Positions 24,837-33,519 of a DNA stretch of 64,000 nt are shown here, one piece after another. Numbering within the stretch: the stretch's first letter is position 1; each line of letters begins with the position of its first letter. The stretch spans positions 1 to 64,000 of the forward strand of contig DATDOE010000071.1 of NCBI GenBank assembly GCA_035293405.1. The letters run 5' to 3'. Made by a program: the position numbers and the translations under genes. The stretch comes from Gp6-AA40 sp035293405 (lineage in GTDB: Bacteria; Acidobacteriota; Vicinamibacteria; Vicinamibacterales; UBA2999). The notes beneath the pieces were generated by a model, which was not told the origin of the DNA, did no database searches, and was given only the letters and a program-made list of their open reading frames with translations.

Positions 24837-25502
24837 ATGCGCGCGAGTCCGTTTGTGGCGGCGGCCGTCGTGTTGTCGATGTCGGGGCCCGCGTTCGCGC
24901 AGGACTGGACCGAGTTCGTGAGCAGAGAGGACCGCTTCACAACGAACTTCCCCGGCCAGCCACGCGTGACCGAGACCCAGTACACGTCCCAGTTCGGCGC
25001 CGACCTGCCGGCGCGTGTCTACAGCGCGACGCTCGGCGCGAGCCGCTTCTCGGTGACGGTGGTCGATTACCGGCCGATCGAGACGATCCTGACCGAGAAA
25101 TCCAAATCCTGTCCGCCGGGCGCCGAGACCTGCCGTGGAGGCGCCAACCCCGCGAGCTCCACGGGCGCCGGATACTGGAAGGCCGACGTCGCGGGCGCGA
25201 TGATCTACGCCACGTGGCAGTTCATGAAGCGCGGTGCCGTCGTGACGGAGTTCGTCTGGACGAACATCGATCTGGTCGAGGGGCACCTGCTGCACCTGAC
25301 AAACGCGGATAAGTCTCGCACCTACGTCTCAATCCTGATGCACGAGAACAAGCTCTATCTCGGCGAGGCCACGGTGCCGGCGAGCGACCCGGAGCCAGGG
25401 CTGTTTCAACAGGCGCTCGGATTCATCGACGAGAAGGGCAACAGCATCCGATATCAGACGCTGTATCACAACGGCCTGCCGACGCCTGTCCGCGCACGCT
25501 AA
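24837..25502 (+). CDS. Secreted protein, tandem paralogue B (221 aa)
   Basis: Same architecture as the preceding gene: signal peptide ending FAQ, then FTTNFPGQPRVTE, LPARVYSATLG, VVDYRPIE, a Cys pair (KSCPPGAETCR), IDLVEGHLLHLTN and EPGLFQQALGF. It starts at the base after the stop of paralogue A. The two clearly arose by tandem duplication but are well diverged. It ends 4 bp from the convergent cytochrome gene. Confidence 0.75.
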   Translation: MRASPFVAAAVVLSMSGPAFAQDWTEFVSREDRFTTNFPGQPRVTETQYTSQFGADLPARVYSATLGASRFSVTVVDYRPIETILTEKSKSCPPGAETCRGGANPASSTGAGYWKADVAGAMIYATWQFMKRGAVVTEFVWTNIDLVEGHLLHLTNADKSRTYVSILMHENKLYLGEATVPASDPEPGLFQQALGFIDEKGNSIRYQTLYHNGLPTPVRAR

Positions 25503-25506
25503 TTTT

Positions 25507-26439
25507 TTACTGGCAGCGCGCAGCGCCGGCGGACGTGCCTTCCTTGCCGCCGTCCCGATACACCTTGTGGCAGTTGTCGCAGGTCGCATTCAGTTGGTCG
25601 ACCATTTTGACGACCGCGTCGACGTTCCTGGACTGTGAGGCCCGATACGCCTCGCGTCCGGCGTCCACGAGCGCTGCCGTGTACTGCTGCCAATTGGGGC
25701 GATCGACGGGGACCGGCCTCCCGTTTTCACATCGTCGTCCCGGCAGAAGGAAGAGTGGCGTCGTCTCGACAAGCGCAAGGGCCGCCTGATCCACGACCTG
25801 CCATCCGTAGTACACCGTCGATCCCCACGCGACGTAGTCGAACGGCACTGGCACCGACGGCTTCGACGCGGCGGGATCCTTCACCTGCACGTTGAACAGG
25901 ATGTTCGCGTTGGGGAAGGTTACTCCCCTCATGAGTTGCGCCAGATTGCCTGCCACCGCGAATGAGGCGGCGGCGGTGGCAGGTGCCGATGTCGCTGACG
26001 CGCGAGACGCCGGGAACGCAATCTGCCCGAGCGCGACCGCGCTGAGCTCCGTTTGCCCCGCTCGGAACTTGCCCGCCCGCAGGACGTACGCAACCAGATC
26101 GATGGCCTGCTGCCGGGACACGCTGCCGGGCTGCTGCGGAGGCATCGTCGTTTCGATCTTGCCCACGAGATCGGCAAGCGGGCGCGTGGCCCAGACGGTC
26201 AGGAAGCCGTCACCGGCGAGCGGTGGCCCCACGGCGCCCTCGAGTGCGTTGCCGTGGCACATCACGCACTGCGCCTGGTAGATCTGCTGGCCGCGCGTGG
26301 CCTGACCGTCCGAGTAGACACCATCGGTCACAGTGCGCGCCTGCCGGGCGTGACCGACGAGCGAGATCGCGCAGGCCAGGGCGCTGACAAGGATGAAGGC
26401 CACCGCGCGGCGAATGACGCTCGAGGGACGTACACGCAT
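25507..26439 (-). CDS. Dihaem c-type cytochrome (310 aa)
   Basis: After a signal peptide there are two haem c sites. One is C58-V-M-C61-H in a class-I cytochrome c domain (GQQIYQAQCVMCHGNALEGAVGPPLAG, with a candidate axial methionine in ETTMPPQQPG). The other is C287-D-N-C290-H near the C-terminus in a helical, class II (c-prime)-like context. It is periplasmic and should pass electrons. It is the last gene of the five-gene minus-strand operon, 19 bp after the propeller gene, so it may accept electrons from that system. Confidence 0.85.
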   Translation of the reverse strand: MRVRPSSVIRRAVAFILVSALACAISLVGHARQARTVTDGVYSDGQATRGQQIYQAQCVMCHGNALEGAVGPPLAGDGFLTVWATRPLADLVGKIETTMPPQQPGSVSRQQAIDLVAYVLRAGKFRAGQTELSAVALGQIAFPASRASATSAPATAAASFAVAGNLAQLMRGVTFPNANILFNVQVKDPAASKPSVPVPFDYVAWGSTVYYGWQVVDQAALALVETTPLFLLPGRRCENGRPVPVDRPNWQQYTAALVDAGREAYRASQSRNVDAVVKMVDQLNATCDNCHKVYRDGGKEGTSAGAARCQ

Positions 26440-26458
26440 CAGGCGCGGATTATAGCCG

Positions 26459-27562
26459 CTACTGGGAACTGAACTCGATGTAGCGCGTCGAGCGGCCGGT
26501 GACGAAGAAACGCGCGCGGCGTCCCATCTGCTTGTCGGTGCCGGCGCCAGGCTCCGCGCCCACGACTTGTGGATACCAGCCGCCTTCGTTCAGGATCTTC
26601 CTGGGCGCACTCCACGCTCTCGGATCGTCGAGCGTCGCGGCGAACGACACGTAGATCCCCTCGTTGGTGAACGCCTCGTCCCGCGCCCGGTTGAGCAGCA
26701 TCACGTACCGCTCGAGCGAGGTATTCCAATGGATCGACGGTCCCCAGAACGCGTCGGCGCTCTGACTCCCGTCGTGCCACGGGCGCGTGACTCGCACGAG
26801 CGGCGTTGCCGCCGGATATTCCCATTCCTCCACGCCCTCGCCGGTCGGGTCCGGTTTGCGAAGGGGGGAGAGCCATGCGCCGTCTTTCCAGATCGTGACG
26901 CGGCCCCGCGGATGGTCGCGATCGGCCCATGCCAGCCGGGCAAGGCCCACGCCCTGTGTGTAAGGGTCGCGTCCGTAGTTGCTGTAGTAGAGATACACGT
27001 CCTGCCAGTTGCGATCGACCGTCGCGCTGACATCGCCGACGCCGCCGTAGATGTACCGGTTTGACGAGCCGCAGACCTCGCTGCCGGTCGGCGCCTCCAG
27101 GATGATCCCGAGGTTTTCCCAGGTCTGGCCGCGGTCGGTCGATCGTGCGGCGCCGATGCGCGGAATCGACCGGTCCGGCCGTCCGCAGACAAGCGCGGGG
27201 AGCTCGTAATGGTAGAAGGTGTACCAGGTGGTGTCGGTCTGATCGGCAATCACGCTTTCGAGCCAGATGCCGTTTCCAGGATGTGGCGTGATGACGAGGT
27301 CGCCGGCCGGCTGCAGGTGATCGAGGTCAGGGCCGGCCATCCGCATCGGACTGCCGCCCCAGGAGGCGAACCCGACGAGCGTCAACTGGCCATCGACCCG
27401 CGTCCATACCATCGGCACACCGGAATCGACGCGTCCAGGAACAGCGAGCACCGGCGCCGGAAGCAGTCGCGCGGTCGGCACCCTGACAGTCTGGGCGGAC
27501 GACAAGGCGGCCAGCGTTCCGCACCCACAGGCAGTCAGCAATAGCAGAACGCGAAGCCGCAT
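26459..27562 (-). CDS. Secreted glycoside-hydrolase-like beta-propeller protein (367 aa)
   Basis: The signal peptide region MRLRVLLLLTACGCGTLAAL carries cysteines that could form a lipobox. The mature protein has sialidase/five-bladed-propeller features: IGAARSTDRGQTWENLG (an Asp-box-like motif), VYLYYSNYG, FWGPSIHWNTSLERYVMLLNRA and GIYVSFAATLDDPRAWS. The last two resemble GH43/GH-like families where a secreted enzyme or binding protein contacts glycans. Catalytic acids cannot be assigned with confidence. It lies 18 bp after the ankyrin gene and 19 bp before the cytochrome. Confidence 0.7.
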   Translation of the reverse strand: MRLRVLLLLTACGCGTLAALSSAQTVRVPTARLLPAPVLAVPGRVDSGVPMVWTRVDGQLTLVGFASWGGSPMRMAGPDLDHLQPAGDLVITPHPGNGIWLESVIADQTDTTWYTFYHYELPALVCGRPDRSIPRIGAARSTDRGQTWENLGIILEAPTGSEVCGSSNRYIYGGVGDVSATVDRNWQDVYLYYSNYGRDPYTQGVGLARLAWADRDHPRGRVTIWKDGAWLSPLRKPDPTGEGVEEWEYPAATPLVRVTRPWHDGSQSADAFWGPSIHWNTSLERYVMLLNRARDEAFTNEGIYVSFAATLDDPRAWSAPRKILNEGGWYPQVVGAEPGAGTDKQMGRRARFFVTGRSTRYIEFSSQ

Positions 27563-27580
27563 CAGGGACTTATACCCATC

Positions 27581-29110
27581 TCACTTCTGCTGTGGGGGCG
27601 GCTTGGGCGGCTCCACAGGCTTTGCGTAGCGATCGACGAACTGCGGACGTTCGCCTGTGGTCGAGAGGCCCGCGGCGAGCATCAGCCTGGTCAGGGCGTC
27701 GAGCGTCGGGACATCGGGACGCGGGAGACCGCCGGGGTTCACGAAACCCTCGGCGATGAAGAGCGGCGTCCGGTCATATTTGTTGGGTCTTGACCAGATT
27801 TTCGGGTCAGCTCCACGCTCGGCGAGCCGCTTCACGACCAGCGGGTAGATGTTATGCGCGGCGCCGTGCATCACCGTCTCGCCATCGTTGTTCACGGCGT
27901 TGATGTCGGCGCCGAGGTCCAGCAGCATGTTCACGGCTTCCAGCGCTTCGCTTTCCTCGCCCGCCTCTTCGAACGGCTCTCCCGTGCCGACACCGGCCGC
28001 TGCCAAGAGCGGTGTGGTGTTGTTGACGTTCGGCAGCAGCGGATCAGCGCCCAATTCCAGGAGCAGGCGCATCAGTGGAATATCGGAGCGATCGGCGGCA
28101 AAGAGAAACGGCGTCGCCCCTTCCGTCTCGACTTTCGAGGATGTGGCGGGCTGCCTCTGCGGCGCGCCTTTGGGCAGGCGCAAATTGGCGTTCGCGCCGC
28201 GCTTCACGATTTCGCGCACGAACTGCAGGCTCGACAGGCGGCCCAACCCGGCCGGCGGCGCGGGATCGCTGCCGTCGCTGTTGTCCGGCTTTCGCACCCA
28301 GGCAATGGTGTGGAGTGGAGTGAACCCTGTTCCCAGATCGTTCGGATTGGCGCCCGCGTCGATCAGCGCAATCGCCAGGTCGAAGTGGCCGTTCTGCACC
28401 GCAAGCAGCACCGGAGCTACGCCCCTGTCTGTGCGCGCGGCCTCTGGACGCTGCAGCCTCGCGTGCACATCGATGCCCGCCTCGAGCAACGCGCGCACCA
28501 CGTCGAGGTGGCCCTCACGCACGGCAAAGAAGAACGGAGTAAATCCGGAATCGACTGTCGCCTTCATATCGGCTCCAGCCTCGACCAGCGCGCGGACGAC
28601 GGCAGTGTGCCCTTCGGCCGCCGCCCACATCAGTGCCGTCTGGCCGCGCCGCTCGCGTGCGTCGGTTTTGGCGCCGCGCGCGAGGAGCGCCTTCACCGCC
28701 TCGGCATTCCCGGCGCGCGCAGCCAGCATGAGGACGGTTTCCCCGCCCTTCATCGTGGCGTTCGCGTCGGCTCCCGCCTCCAACAACAGCGCCACAGTTG
28801 CCGCGTTGCCGTTGGTACATGCCAGTGCCAACGGCGGCACGCCATAGCGGTTCAGAGCGTTCACATTGGCGCGCGCGCGCACGAGCCATGCAACGGTCTC
28901 CGCATCATCGTGATACGCGGCCCAGTGCAGCGCGGTGGTGCCATCGGCCTGAGGGGCGTTTACGTCGACGCCCGTCTGGAGGAGGGTGCGGACGCCAACC
29001 TTGTCACGTTGTTCCGCAGCGTCGGCGAGTGCCGCGCGATCCGCCGCGATGGCCGGGGCCGCGAGGCTGAGTCCCAGGAGCACGAACCCACTGATATTTC
29101 GCCAGCACAT
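27581..29110 (-). CDS. Secreted ankyrin-repeat protein A (509 aa)
   Basis: A signal peptide (MCWRNISGFVLLGLSLAAPAIAA) precedes about ten ankyrin repeats, for example GTTALHWAAYHDDAETVAWLV, VPPLALACTNGNAATVALLL and QTALMWAAAEGHTAVVRALV. Ankyrin stacks bind other proteins; export to the periplasm is unusual but recurrent in this lineage next to DUF1592/DUF1552 genes. The C-terminus is Pro/Lys rich. It follows the DUF1552 gene by 21 bp and precedes the propeller gene by 18 bp. It is related to protein B at 57167-58759. Confidence 0.9.
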   Translation of the reverse strand: MCWRNISGFVLLGLSLAAPAIAADRAALADAAEQRDKVGVRTLLQTGVDVNAPQADGTTALHWAAYHDDAETVAWLVRARANVNALNRYGVPPLALACTNGNAATVALLLEAGADANATMKGGETVLMLAARAGNAEAVKALLARGAKTDARERRGQTALMWAAAEGHTAVVRALVEAGADMKATVDSGFTPFFFAVREGHLDVVRALLEAGIDVHARLQRPEAARTDRGVAPVLLAVQNGHFDLAIALIDAGANPNDLGTGFTPLHTIAWVRKPDNSDGSDPAPPAGLGRLSSLQFVREIVKRGANANLRLPKGAPQRQPATSSKVETEGATPFLFAADRSDIPLMRLLLELGADPLLPNVNNTTPLLAAAGVGTGEPFEEAGEESEALEAVNMLLDLGADINAVNNDGETVMHGAAHNIYPLVVKRLAERGADPKIWSRPNKYDRTPLFIAEGFVNPGGLPRPDVPTLDALTRLMLAAGLSTTGERPQFVDRYAKPVEPPKPPPQQK

Positions 29111-29131
29111 GTGCGTCTCCTTGTCGTCTAT

Positions 29132-30475
29132 TCAGAGAGCAATGGGATCGAAGAGGTCTTCGATTTTTCCGGTGCTGTCCTTGAATGAATCCAGATGCAC
29201 GCCAACGCGATCGAGCAGCGTGACGTGGAGGTTGGCGAGCGGCGTGCCCTTCTCGTACTTGATATGCCGGCCGCCTTTCAGGCCGGTCGCGGCGCCGCCG
29301 GCGACCAGGATCGGAAGGTCTTCGTGATCGTGAAGGCTGGGATTGCCCATGCCGCTGCCGTACAGGTAGAGCGAATGATCGAGGAGCGAGCCATCACCAT
29401 CGGGAGTGGCCTTCATTCTCTGGAGGAAGTCTGAGAACAGCGACACATGGAACGTATTGATCTTCGCGATCGTTGCTAACTTCTCCGGATCGTTGCCGTG
29501 ATGACTGGTCGGATGGTGCGGGTCCGCGATGCCGATCTCCAGATACGACCGGTTGCTCTGCTCGCGCGTGAGCTGGAAGGTGACGACGCGCGTGATGTCC
29601 GCCTGAAAGGCCAGAATCTGCAGGTCGAACATGAGCTTCGCGTGGTCGGCGAACGCCACGGGGACCCCGACCGGCCGATCGAGGTCGGGCATCTTGTTGT
29701 CCGCGACCGCGTGCTCGGCGCGCTCGATCTCGCGCTCGATCGCACGAGCACTGTCGAGATACTGATCCAGGCGCACGCGATCGGGCACGCCCACACGTTG
29801 CTTGAGCCTGGCGATGTCCCCGACGAACACATCAAGCAGGCTGGCTCGATGGCGCAAAGCTGCGCGGCGCGTGCCCGGATTGCCGCCCTCGCCGAACAGG
29901 CGCTCGAAGACGACGCGCGGATGCGCCTCGGACGGAAGCGGCGTGGTCGGCGACGACCATGAGAGGCAATTCTGATAGACGCACGAGTAACCGTTGTTGC
30001 ACACCCCGGCCATCGGGTTCAGATCCATCGCCAGCTCGAGCGAGGCCAGTTGCGTCTCGCGGCCCATCTCCTTGGCCGCGATCTGGTCGACCGTCGTGCC
30101 CAGAAAATAGTCCGAGCTCTCGGTGTGTTTGGCGAGCGCCGCGCTGAGAAACGCCGCGTTGGATGTGTCGTGGGTACCAGGATACGCATTCTGCAACCGC
30201 GTATTGGTGAGGACGGTCACCTGATCTTTGATCGCCTCGAGCGGAGCGAGGATGGGCGACAGCTCGTCGAGCGTTTCACGGCCGGGCGGGGTCCAACGCG
30301 TGTGATCCTTCCCCATCGGGATGAACACGAAGCCGAGCCTCGGCACCGGCTTCGCGGCCGTCTGGGCCCACGCCGTGGCCGCGGGAATCATCGCGTCGAG
30401 TAGAGGCAGGGCCAGCGCCGCCTGCGCGCCTTTCAGCAGCGTCCGCCTGGACATCGCCTTCTTCGTGAGAAACAT
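29132..30475 (-). CDS. DUF1552 (HXXSHH-family) Tat-exported protein A (447 aa)
   Basis: The ATG at 30475 is preceded by AAGGAG. The N-terminus has the twin-arginine motif SRRTLLKG, so it should be exported folded, probably with a cofactor or metal. The family-naming motif HxxSHH is present in ADPHHPTSHHGND. It is about the usual length for the family, which has an alkaline-phosphatase/sulfatase-like fold but no assigned reaction. The gene begins 19 bases after the DUF1592 stop; DUF1552 and DUF1592 genes are usually paired in Planctomycetes and Acidobacteria. Confidence 0.92.
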   Translation of the reverse strand: MFLTKKAMSRRTLLKGAQAALALPLLDAMIPAATAWAQTAAKPVPRLGFVFIPMGKDHTRWTPPGRETLDELSPILAPLEAIKDQVTVLTNTRLQNAYPGTHDTSNAAFLSAALAKHTESSDYFLGTTVDQIAAKEMGRETQLASLELAMDLNPMAGVCNNGYSCVYQNCLSWSSPTTPLPSEAHPRVVFERLFGEGGNPGTRRAALRHRASLLDVFVGDIARLKQRVGVPDRVRLDQYLDSARAIEREIERAEHAVADNKMPDLDRPVGVPVAFADHAKLMFDLQILAFQADITRVVTFQLTREQSNRSYLEIGIADPHHPTSHHGNDPEKLATIAKINTFHVSLFSDFLQRMKATPDGDGSLLDHSLYLYGSGMGNPSLHDHEDLPILVAGGAATGLKGGRHIKYEKGTPLANLHVTLLDRVGVHLDSFKDSTGKIEDLFDPIAL

Positions 30476-30494
30476 CACGCTCTCCTTCTGTGGC

Positions 30495-32903
30495 CTATTT
30501 CCTGGCGACAGACGCGTCATCGATTTCAGCGCGCCGCATTTGAAACGGAGCGCTCTTCACGATTCCGAGAATGAGCGACGAGAACCGGTATCCGTCTTTC
30601 TCGGCGCCGCGCACGATCGTGCGAACGGCAGGCGCGTCGTAGTACTCGACGCCTCGTCCGAGCGCAAACGTCAGCAGGTTCTCCGTCAGCGTGACGGCAA
30701 AGAGTTCCGGGCGGCTCAACAGCGCGTCTTCGAGTCCGTCGACCCCTCGGTGCTCCGCGGCGCCGGGCAACGATCCAGACGCATCGATGGGTTGCCCCTC
30801 GACCTCGATGTCTCGCCACTGCCCTATCGCATTGAAGTTCTCGAGCGAGAAGCCCACCGGATCAATCGTGCGGTGACAGCTCGCGCACACGGCGTTGCTG
30901 CGATGGGCAGCCAGGCGCTGGCGCATCGGAAGATTGGCGGCGACCGTACTCTCGTCGAGCGCCGGCACGTCGGGAGGAGGGGGCGACGGCGGCGCGCCGA
31001 AGATGTTGCTCAGCACCAATACTCCGCGAAGTACTGGCGATGTCCGGGTCGCATACGACGTGACCGACAGTACGCTGCCCTGCCGCAGCAGGCCGCCGCG
31101 ATGGCTTCCGGGGGCGAGCGTGACGCGGCGGAATCGGCTTCCGTAGACGTTGGGGATTCCGTAGTGCTTCGCCAGGCGCTCATTGAGAAACGTGTAGTCC
31201 GCCCTGATGAACACGAGCACGCTCCGACCCTCGCGCAGTACGCTGTCGAAGAAGAGCTCGGTTTCCTGCCGGAAGGCCTGCCGCAGGTTGTCATCGAAGT
31301 CCCGATACAGCCCGGCGTTTGGACTGACCGCATCGATATTGCGCAGCCGCAGCCACTGTCCGGCGAAGTTCGTCGCGAGGTTGAACGAGCGCCGATCGGC
31401 GAGCATCCTGCGCGCCTGCTTCTCGAGCTCTCCGGGCTGACTCAGCCTGCCTCGCACCGCGATGTCGAGCAACTCATCGTCCGGGATGCTGCTCCACAGG
31501 AAAAACGACAATCGCGATGCCAGCTCGAGATCGCTGATTCGGTAGACACCCCTCGCCGCGACTGTCTTCGGATCGCTTTCCACACGGAACAGGAACTCCG
31601 GGTTGGTGAGCACAGCACTCATCGCCGTCGCGATTCCAGCGTCGAAATCACCTTCGGCACGCCCCTCGCGATAGAAGGCCATCGGCCCGGCCACGTCGGC
31701 TCTGGCGATCGGCCGGCGATAGGCGCGCCGCATCAGCGTCGAGAGAATCGTTCGTGCACACTTCTCTTCCTGCTCTGTGTCTTGTGCGGTTGGCCGACAG
31801 ACGAATACTCGGCGGCGGCTCGGTGTGCTCTCGACGCCTTTGGACGCATACGGTCCGGTCACCGACACCTGATTGATGGCCGGCACCGTACGCGGATGCC
31901 GCCTGTCGTTGAAGCGAGACTCTGTCGGCTGCCTGGCCGTGTCGATCAGCGATGAGCCCTCTTTGACGAATGTCACGCCGATGTAGTGCGGGCCGGCATG
32001 CACGGCAACGCGCACTTTCAAATCCTTCTCGAGCAGCGTGTCGTCGCCGTTGGCTGGCTTCTGGACCGTGAAGATCGCGACCGGCTCACGATCGAGCAGC
32101 ACCAGCAGCTGGTGCGGACGGTCCTCGCGCAACCCGCTGACGTTTCCTTCCAGATTGCGAGCGAGCAGGATCTGGATGTCGTACTCGCCGTCCCGGGCAA
32201 ACGTATAGGACGCGGACATGCCACCGCGCGTGCCAATCGGCAGCCCAGGCAAATGATCTTCCTGCGTGAGGTCGGCGGGCAGTAGAAAGGTCTCGCTCTG
32301 CAAAGAGGACTGCGTGCTCCCGACCGCCAGGCGGCTGATTTTCTGGGCGGCTGAGATATAGCGATCCAGAAGCGTCGCCGACAGATCGCCGACGATGACG
32401 TTGTCGAAGCCATGACCGCTCTCATCGGCCGGCAGCAGCGAGGCGGCGTCGATCTCGAGCGCCAGCAGATCTCTGATCGCGTTCTGATACTCGGTTCGAT
32501 TCAGGCGTCGCAGCGTTTCGGTGCGGCCAGGATTCGGTCTTGCGGCCGACGCCGCATCGAGCGATGTTTCCAGCCACGTCACCATCGCGAGACGAGCTGC
32601 TTGCGGAGGCTGCGGCATGTTGGAAGGCGGCATGACGCCCGTGTGCAGCTTGCGCGCGACCTTCTCCCACAGTTCGGGTTGCGCATCAGGTCTGGACACG
32701 TCGACCTGGTCCAGACCCAGGCCCCCAGCCTTCAAGCGTTCGTTATGGCACGTCGCGCAATAGCGATCGAGGAATTGACGCTGGCTCGAAGTGGCGGGAG
32801 ACCGTCCTGCGGACGCCGCATCACCCTGCTGTGCAGACATCGTCATCTGGACAGAAAGGAAAAGCGCTGCTGCCCCCCCGCCGAGCGATTTACGCAACCG
32901 CAA
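30495..32903 (-). CDS. DUF1592-type (planctomycete cytochrome) protein A (802 aa)
   Basis: I take the TTG at 32903 because AGGAGG lies six bases upstream. After the signal peptide there is a haem c site CATCH at 49-53 (PSCyt1-like). Then follow the DUF1587, DUF1595, DUF1592, DUF1588 and DUF1585 modules in the usual order, visible as LRRLNRTEYQNAIRDLL, RRAYRRPI, ELASRLSFFLWSSIPDDELL and CHRTIDPVGFSLENFNAIG. The C-terminal CASCH is a second haem-like site. It is periplasmic; the substrate is unknown. It heads the five-gene operon. Its ribosome site lies inside the 71-bp repeat. Confidence 0.9.
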   Translation of the reverse strand: MRLRKSLGGGAAALFLSVQMTMSAQQGDAASAGRSPATSSQRQFLDRYCATCHNERLKAGGLGLDQVDVSRPDAQPELWEKVARKLHTGVMPPSNMPQPPQAARLAMVTWLETSLDAASAARPNPGRTETLRRLNRTEYQNAIRDLLALEIDAASLLPADESGHGFDNVIVGDLSATLLDRYISAAQKISRLAVGSTQSSLQSETFLLPADLTQEDHLPGLPIGTRGGMSASYTFARDGEYDIQILLARNLEGNVSGLREDRPHQLLVLLDREPVAIFTVQKPANGDDTLLEKDLKVRVAVHAGPHYIGVTFVKEGSSLIDTARQPTESRFNDRRHPRTVPAINQVSVTGPYASKGVESTPSRRRVFVCRPTAQDTEQEEKCARTILSTLMRRAYRRPIARADVAGPMAFYREGRAEGDFDAGIATAMSAVLTNPEFLFRVESDPKTVAARGVYRISDLELASRLSFFLWSSIPDDELLDIAVRGRLSQPGELEKQARRMLADRRSFNLATNFAGQWLRLRNIDAVSPNAGLYRDFDDNLRQAFRQETELFFDSVLREGRSVLVFIRADYTFLNERLAKHYGIPNVYGSRFRRVTLAPGSHRGGLLRQGSVLSVTSYATRTSPVLRGVLVLSNIFGAPPSPPPPDVPALDESTVAANLPMRQRLAAHRSNAVCASCHRTIDPVGFSLENFNAIGQWRDIEVEGQPIDASGSLPGAAEHRGVDGLEDALLSRPELFAVTLTENLLTFALGRGVEYYDAPAVRTIVRGAEKDGYRFSSLILGIVKSAPFQMRRAEIDDASVARK

Positions 32904-32904
32904 T

Positions 32905-32975
32905 GGCGACCTCCTGGACAAGGTGCGTACTTCAGATTTGCAAAGCTTGGCCGCACCCTACAAGCATGTCAAGGA
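32905..32975 (-). repeat. 71-bp direct repeat, copy A (promoter/RBS-like)
   Basis: It matches copy B at 35507-35577 at 65 of 71 positions in the same orientation. Read on the minus strand it starts TCCTTGACATGC (a consensus -35 TTGACA) and ends with AGGAGGTCGCC, which serves as the ribosome site of the DUF1592 gene. No good -10 is visible at 17 bp. The two copies bound the AbiE-like island. Confidence 0.75.
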
Positions 32976-33094
32976 GGCCAGAAGGAAGCGACCAGGCCGG
33001 CCGCTGGCTCGTGACCTTCATGCACTACGATCTCGGCAACGTCGACGACGAGACCGCAGGCGCGAACCGATCGAGAATCCCTTCGGCCCGAAAG

Positions 33095-33145
33095 TGTTAC
33101 CTATGTCCCCGGCCGGAATGAACTGTTACCCATGTGTCCGGAATG
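33095..33145 (+). repeat. Pair of IS-end-like repeats
   Basis: TGTTACCTATGTCCCCGG at 33095-33112 and TGTTACCCATGTGTCCGG at 33124-33141 are near-identical direct repeats, 29 bp apart. From memory, such paired motifs occur at the ends of IS21/IS481-like elements. No transposase is next to them, so this would be a remnant. Confidence 0.4.
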
Positions 33146-33158
33146 GACCCATCGGGTT

Positions 33159-33186
33159 TGGGTTCTCGGGCTGGACTCGAACCCGC
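33159..33186 (-). other. tRNA 3'-end-like fragment (possible attachment-site remnant)
   Basis: On the minus strand a T-arm (GCGGG TTCGAGT CCAGC, four of five stem pairs) is followed by seven acceptor-strand bases, one discriminator base and CCA. No matching 5' acceptor (TTCTCGG) lies at tRNA distance upstream, so it is not a whole tRNA gene. Integrated islands often carry such 3' tRNA fragments. Confidence 0.35.
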
Positions 33187-33419
33187 CTCCGCTAAAGCTA
33201 CGGCGTGCCAAGCCGCACCTTCCGGTTAACAGACGAAAGCGCCCGATTTGCCGGGTGTTGCGGACGTGTGCGGCGAGTCGCCAAAACCCGAGTTCGAGGC
33301 CGTAAATCAGACGCGATCGATGACCCTACCGGTGCAGCGCTTTGCGGCCAGAAGCGGCGTCTGCGTGGACCCAAAGGGCAAGAAAAGGGCAACACGAAAT
33401 CGGATTACGTTGTGGCCTT

Positions 33420-33448
33420 TTGTTCGAACCGCTCAGGCATGTTATCAT
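33420..33448 (+). promoter_or_regulatory. Sigma-70-like promoter of the AbiE-like operon
   Basis: TTGTTC (33420-33425), a 17-bp spacer and TATCAT (33443-33448). The -10 matches consensus at five of six positions. It lies about 70 bp upstream of the ATG at 33520, in a clearly AT-richer stretch. Confidence 0.55.
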
Positions 33449-33488
33449 GGCTATGTTAATTATCAAGGCCAAGTTAATTATTATGGCC
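33441..33488 (+). promoter_or_regulatory. Repeated operator over the AbiE-like promoter
   Basis: GTTAATTATCAAGGCC (33455-33470) and GTTAATTATTATGGCC (33473-33488) are spaced 18 bp apart. A shortened third copy, GTTATCATGGC, starts at 33441 and overlaps the -10. The position is right for repression by the antitoxin's winged helix, as AbiEi-type antitoxins autoregulate. Confidence 0.55.
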
Positions 33489-33519
33489 GCGTGAACACGA
33501 CAGTTCAATCGGAAGGCCC

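Larger units (their letters stand above)
32976..33419. other. Gene-free left part of the accessory island
   Basis: No convincing gene is present. It contains a pair of IS-end-like repeats (33095-33145) and a fragment resembling the 3' end of a tRNA gene (33159-33186, minus strand). Open frames here lack recognisable protein features. The stretch looks like debris of mobile-element activity. Confidence 0.5.

Noticed and set aside
33159..33186. Complete tRNA gene
   Set aside because: Only the T-arm, acceptor 3' strand and CCA are present; no D-arm, anticodon arm or matching 5' acceptor strand was found.
33205..33459. 84-aa frame before the AbiE-like operon
   Set aside because: It has no recognisable motif or ribosome site and ends inside the promoter/operator region, so I leave it out.
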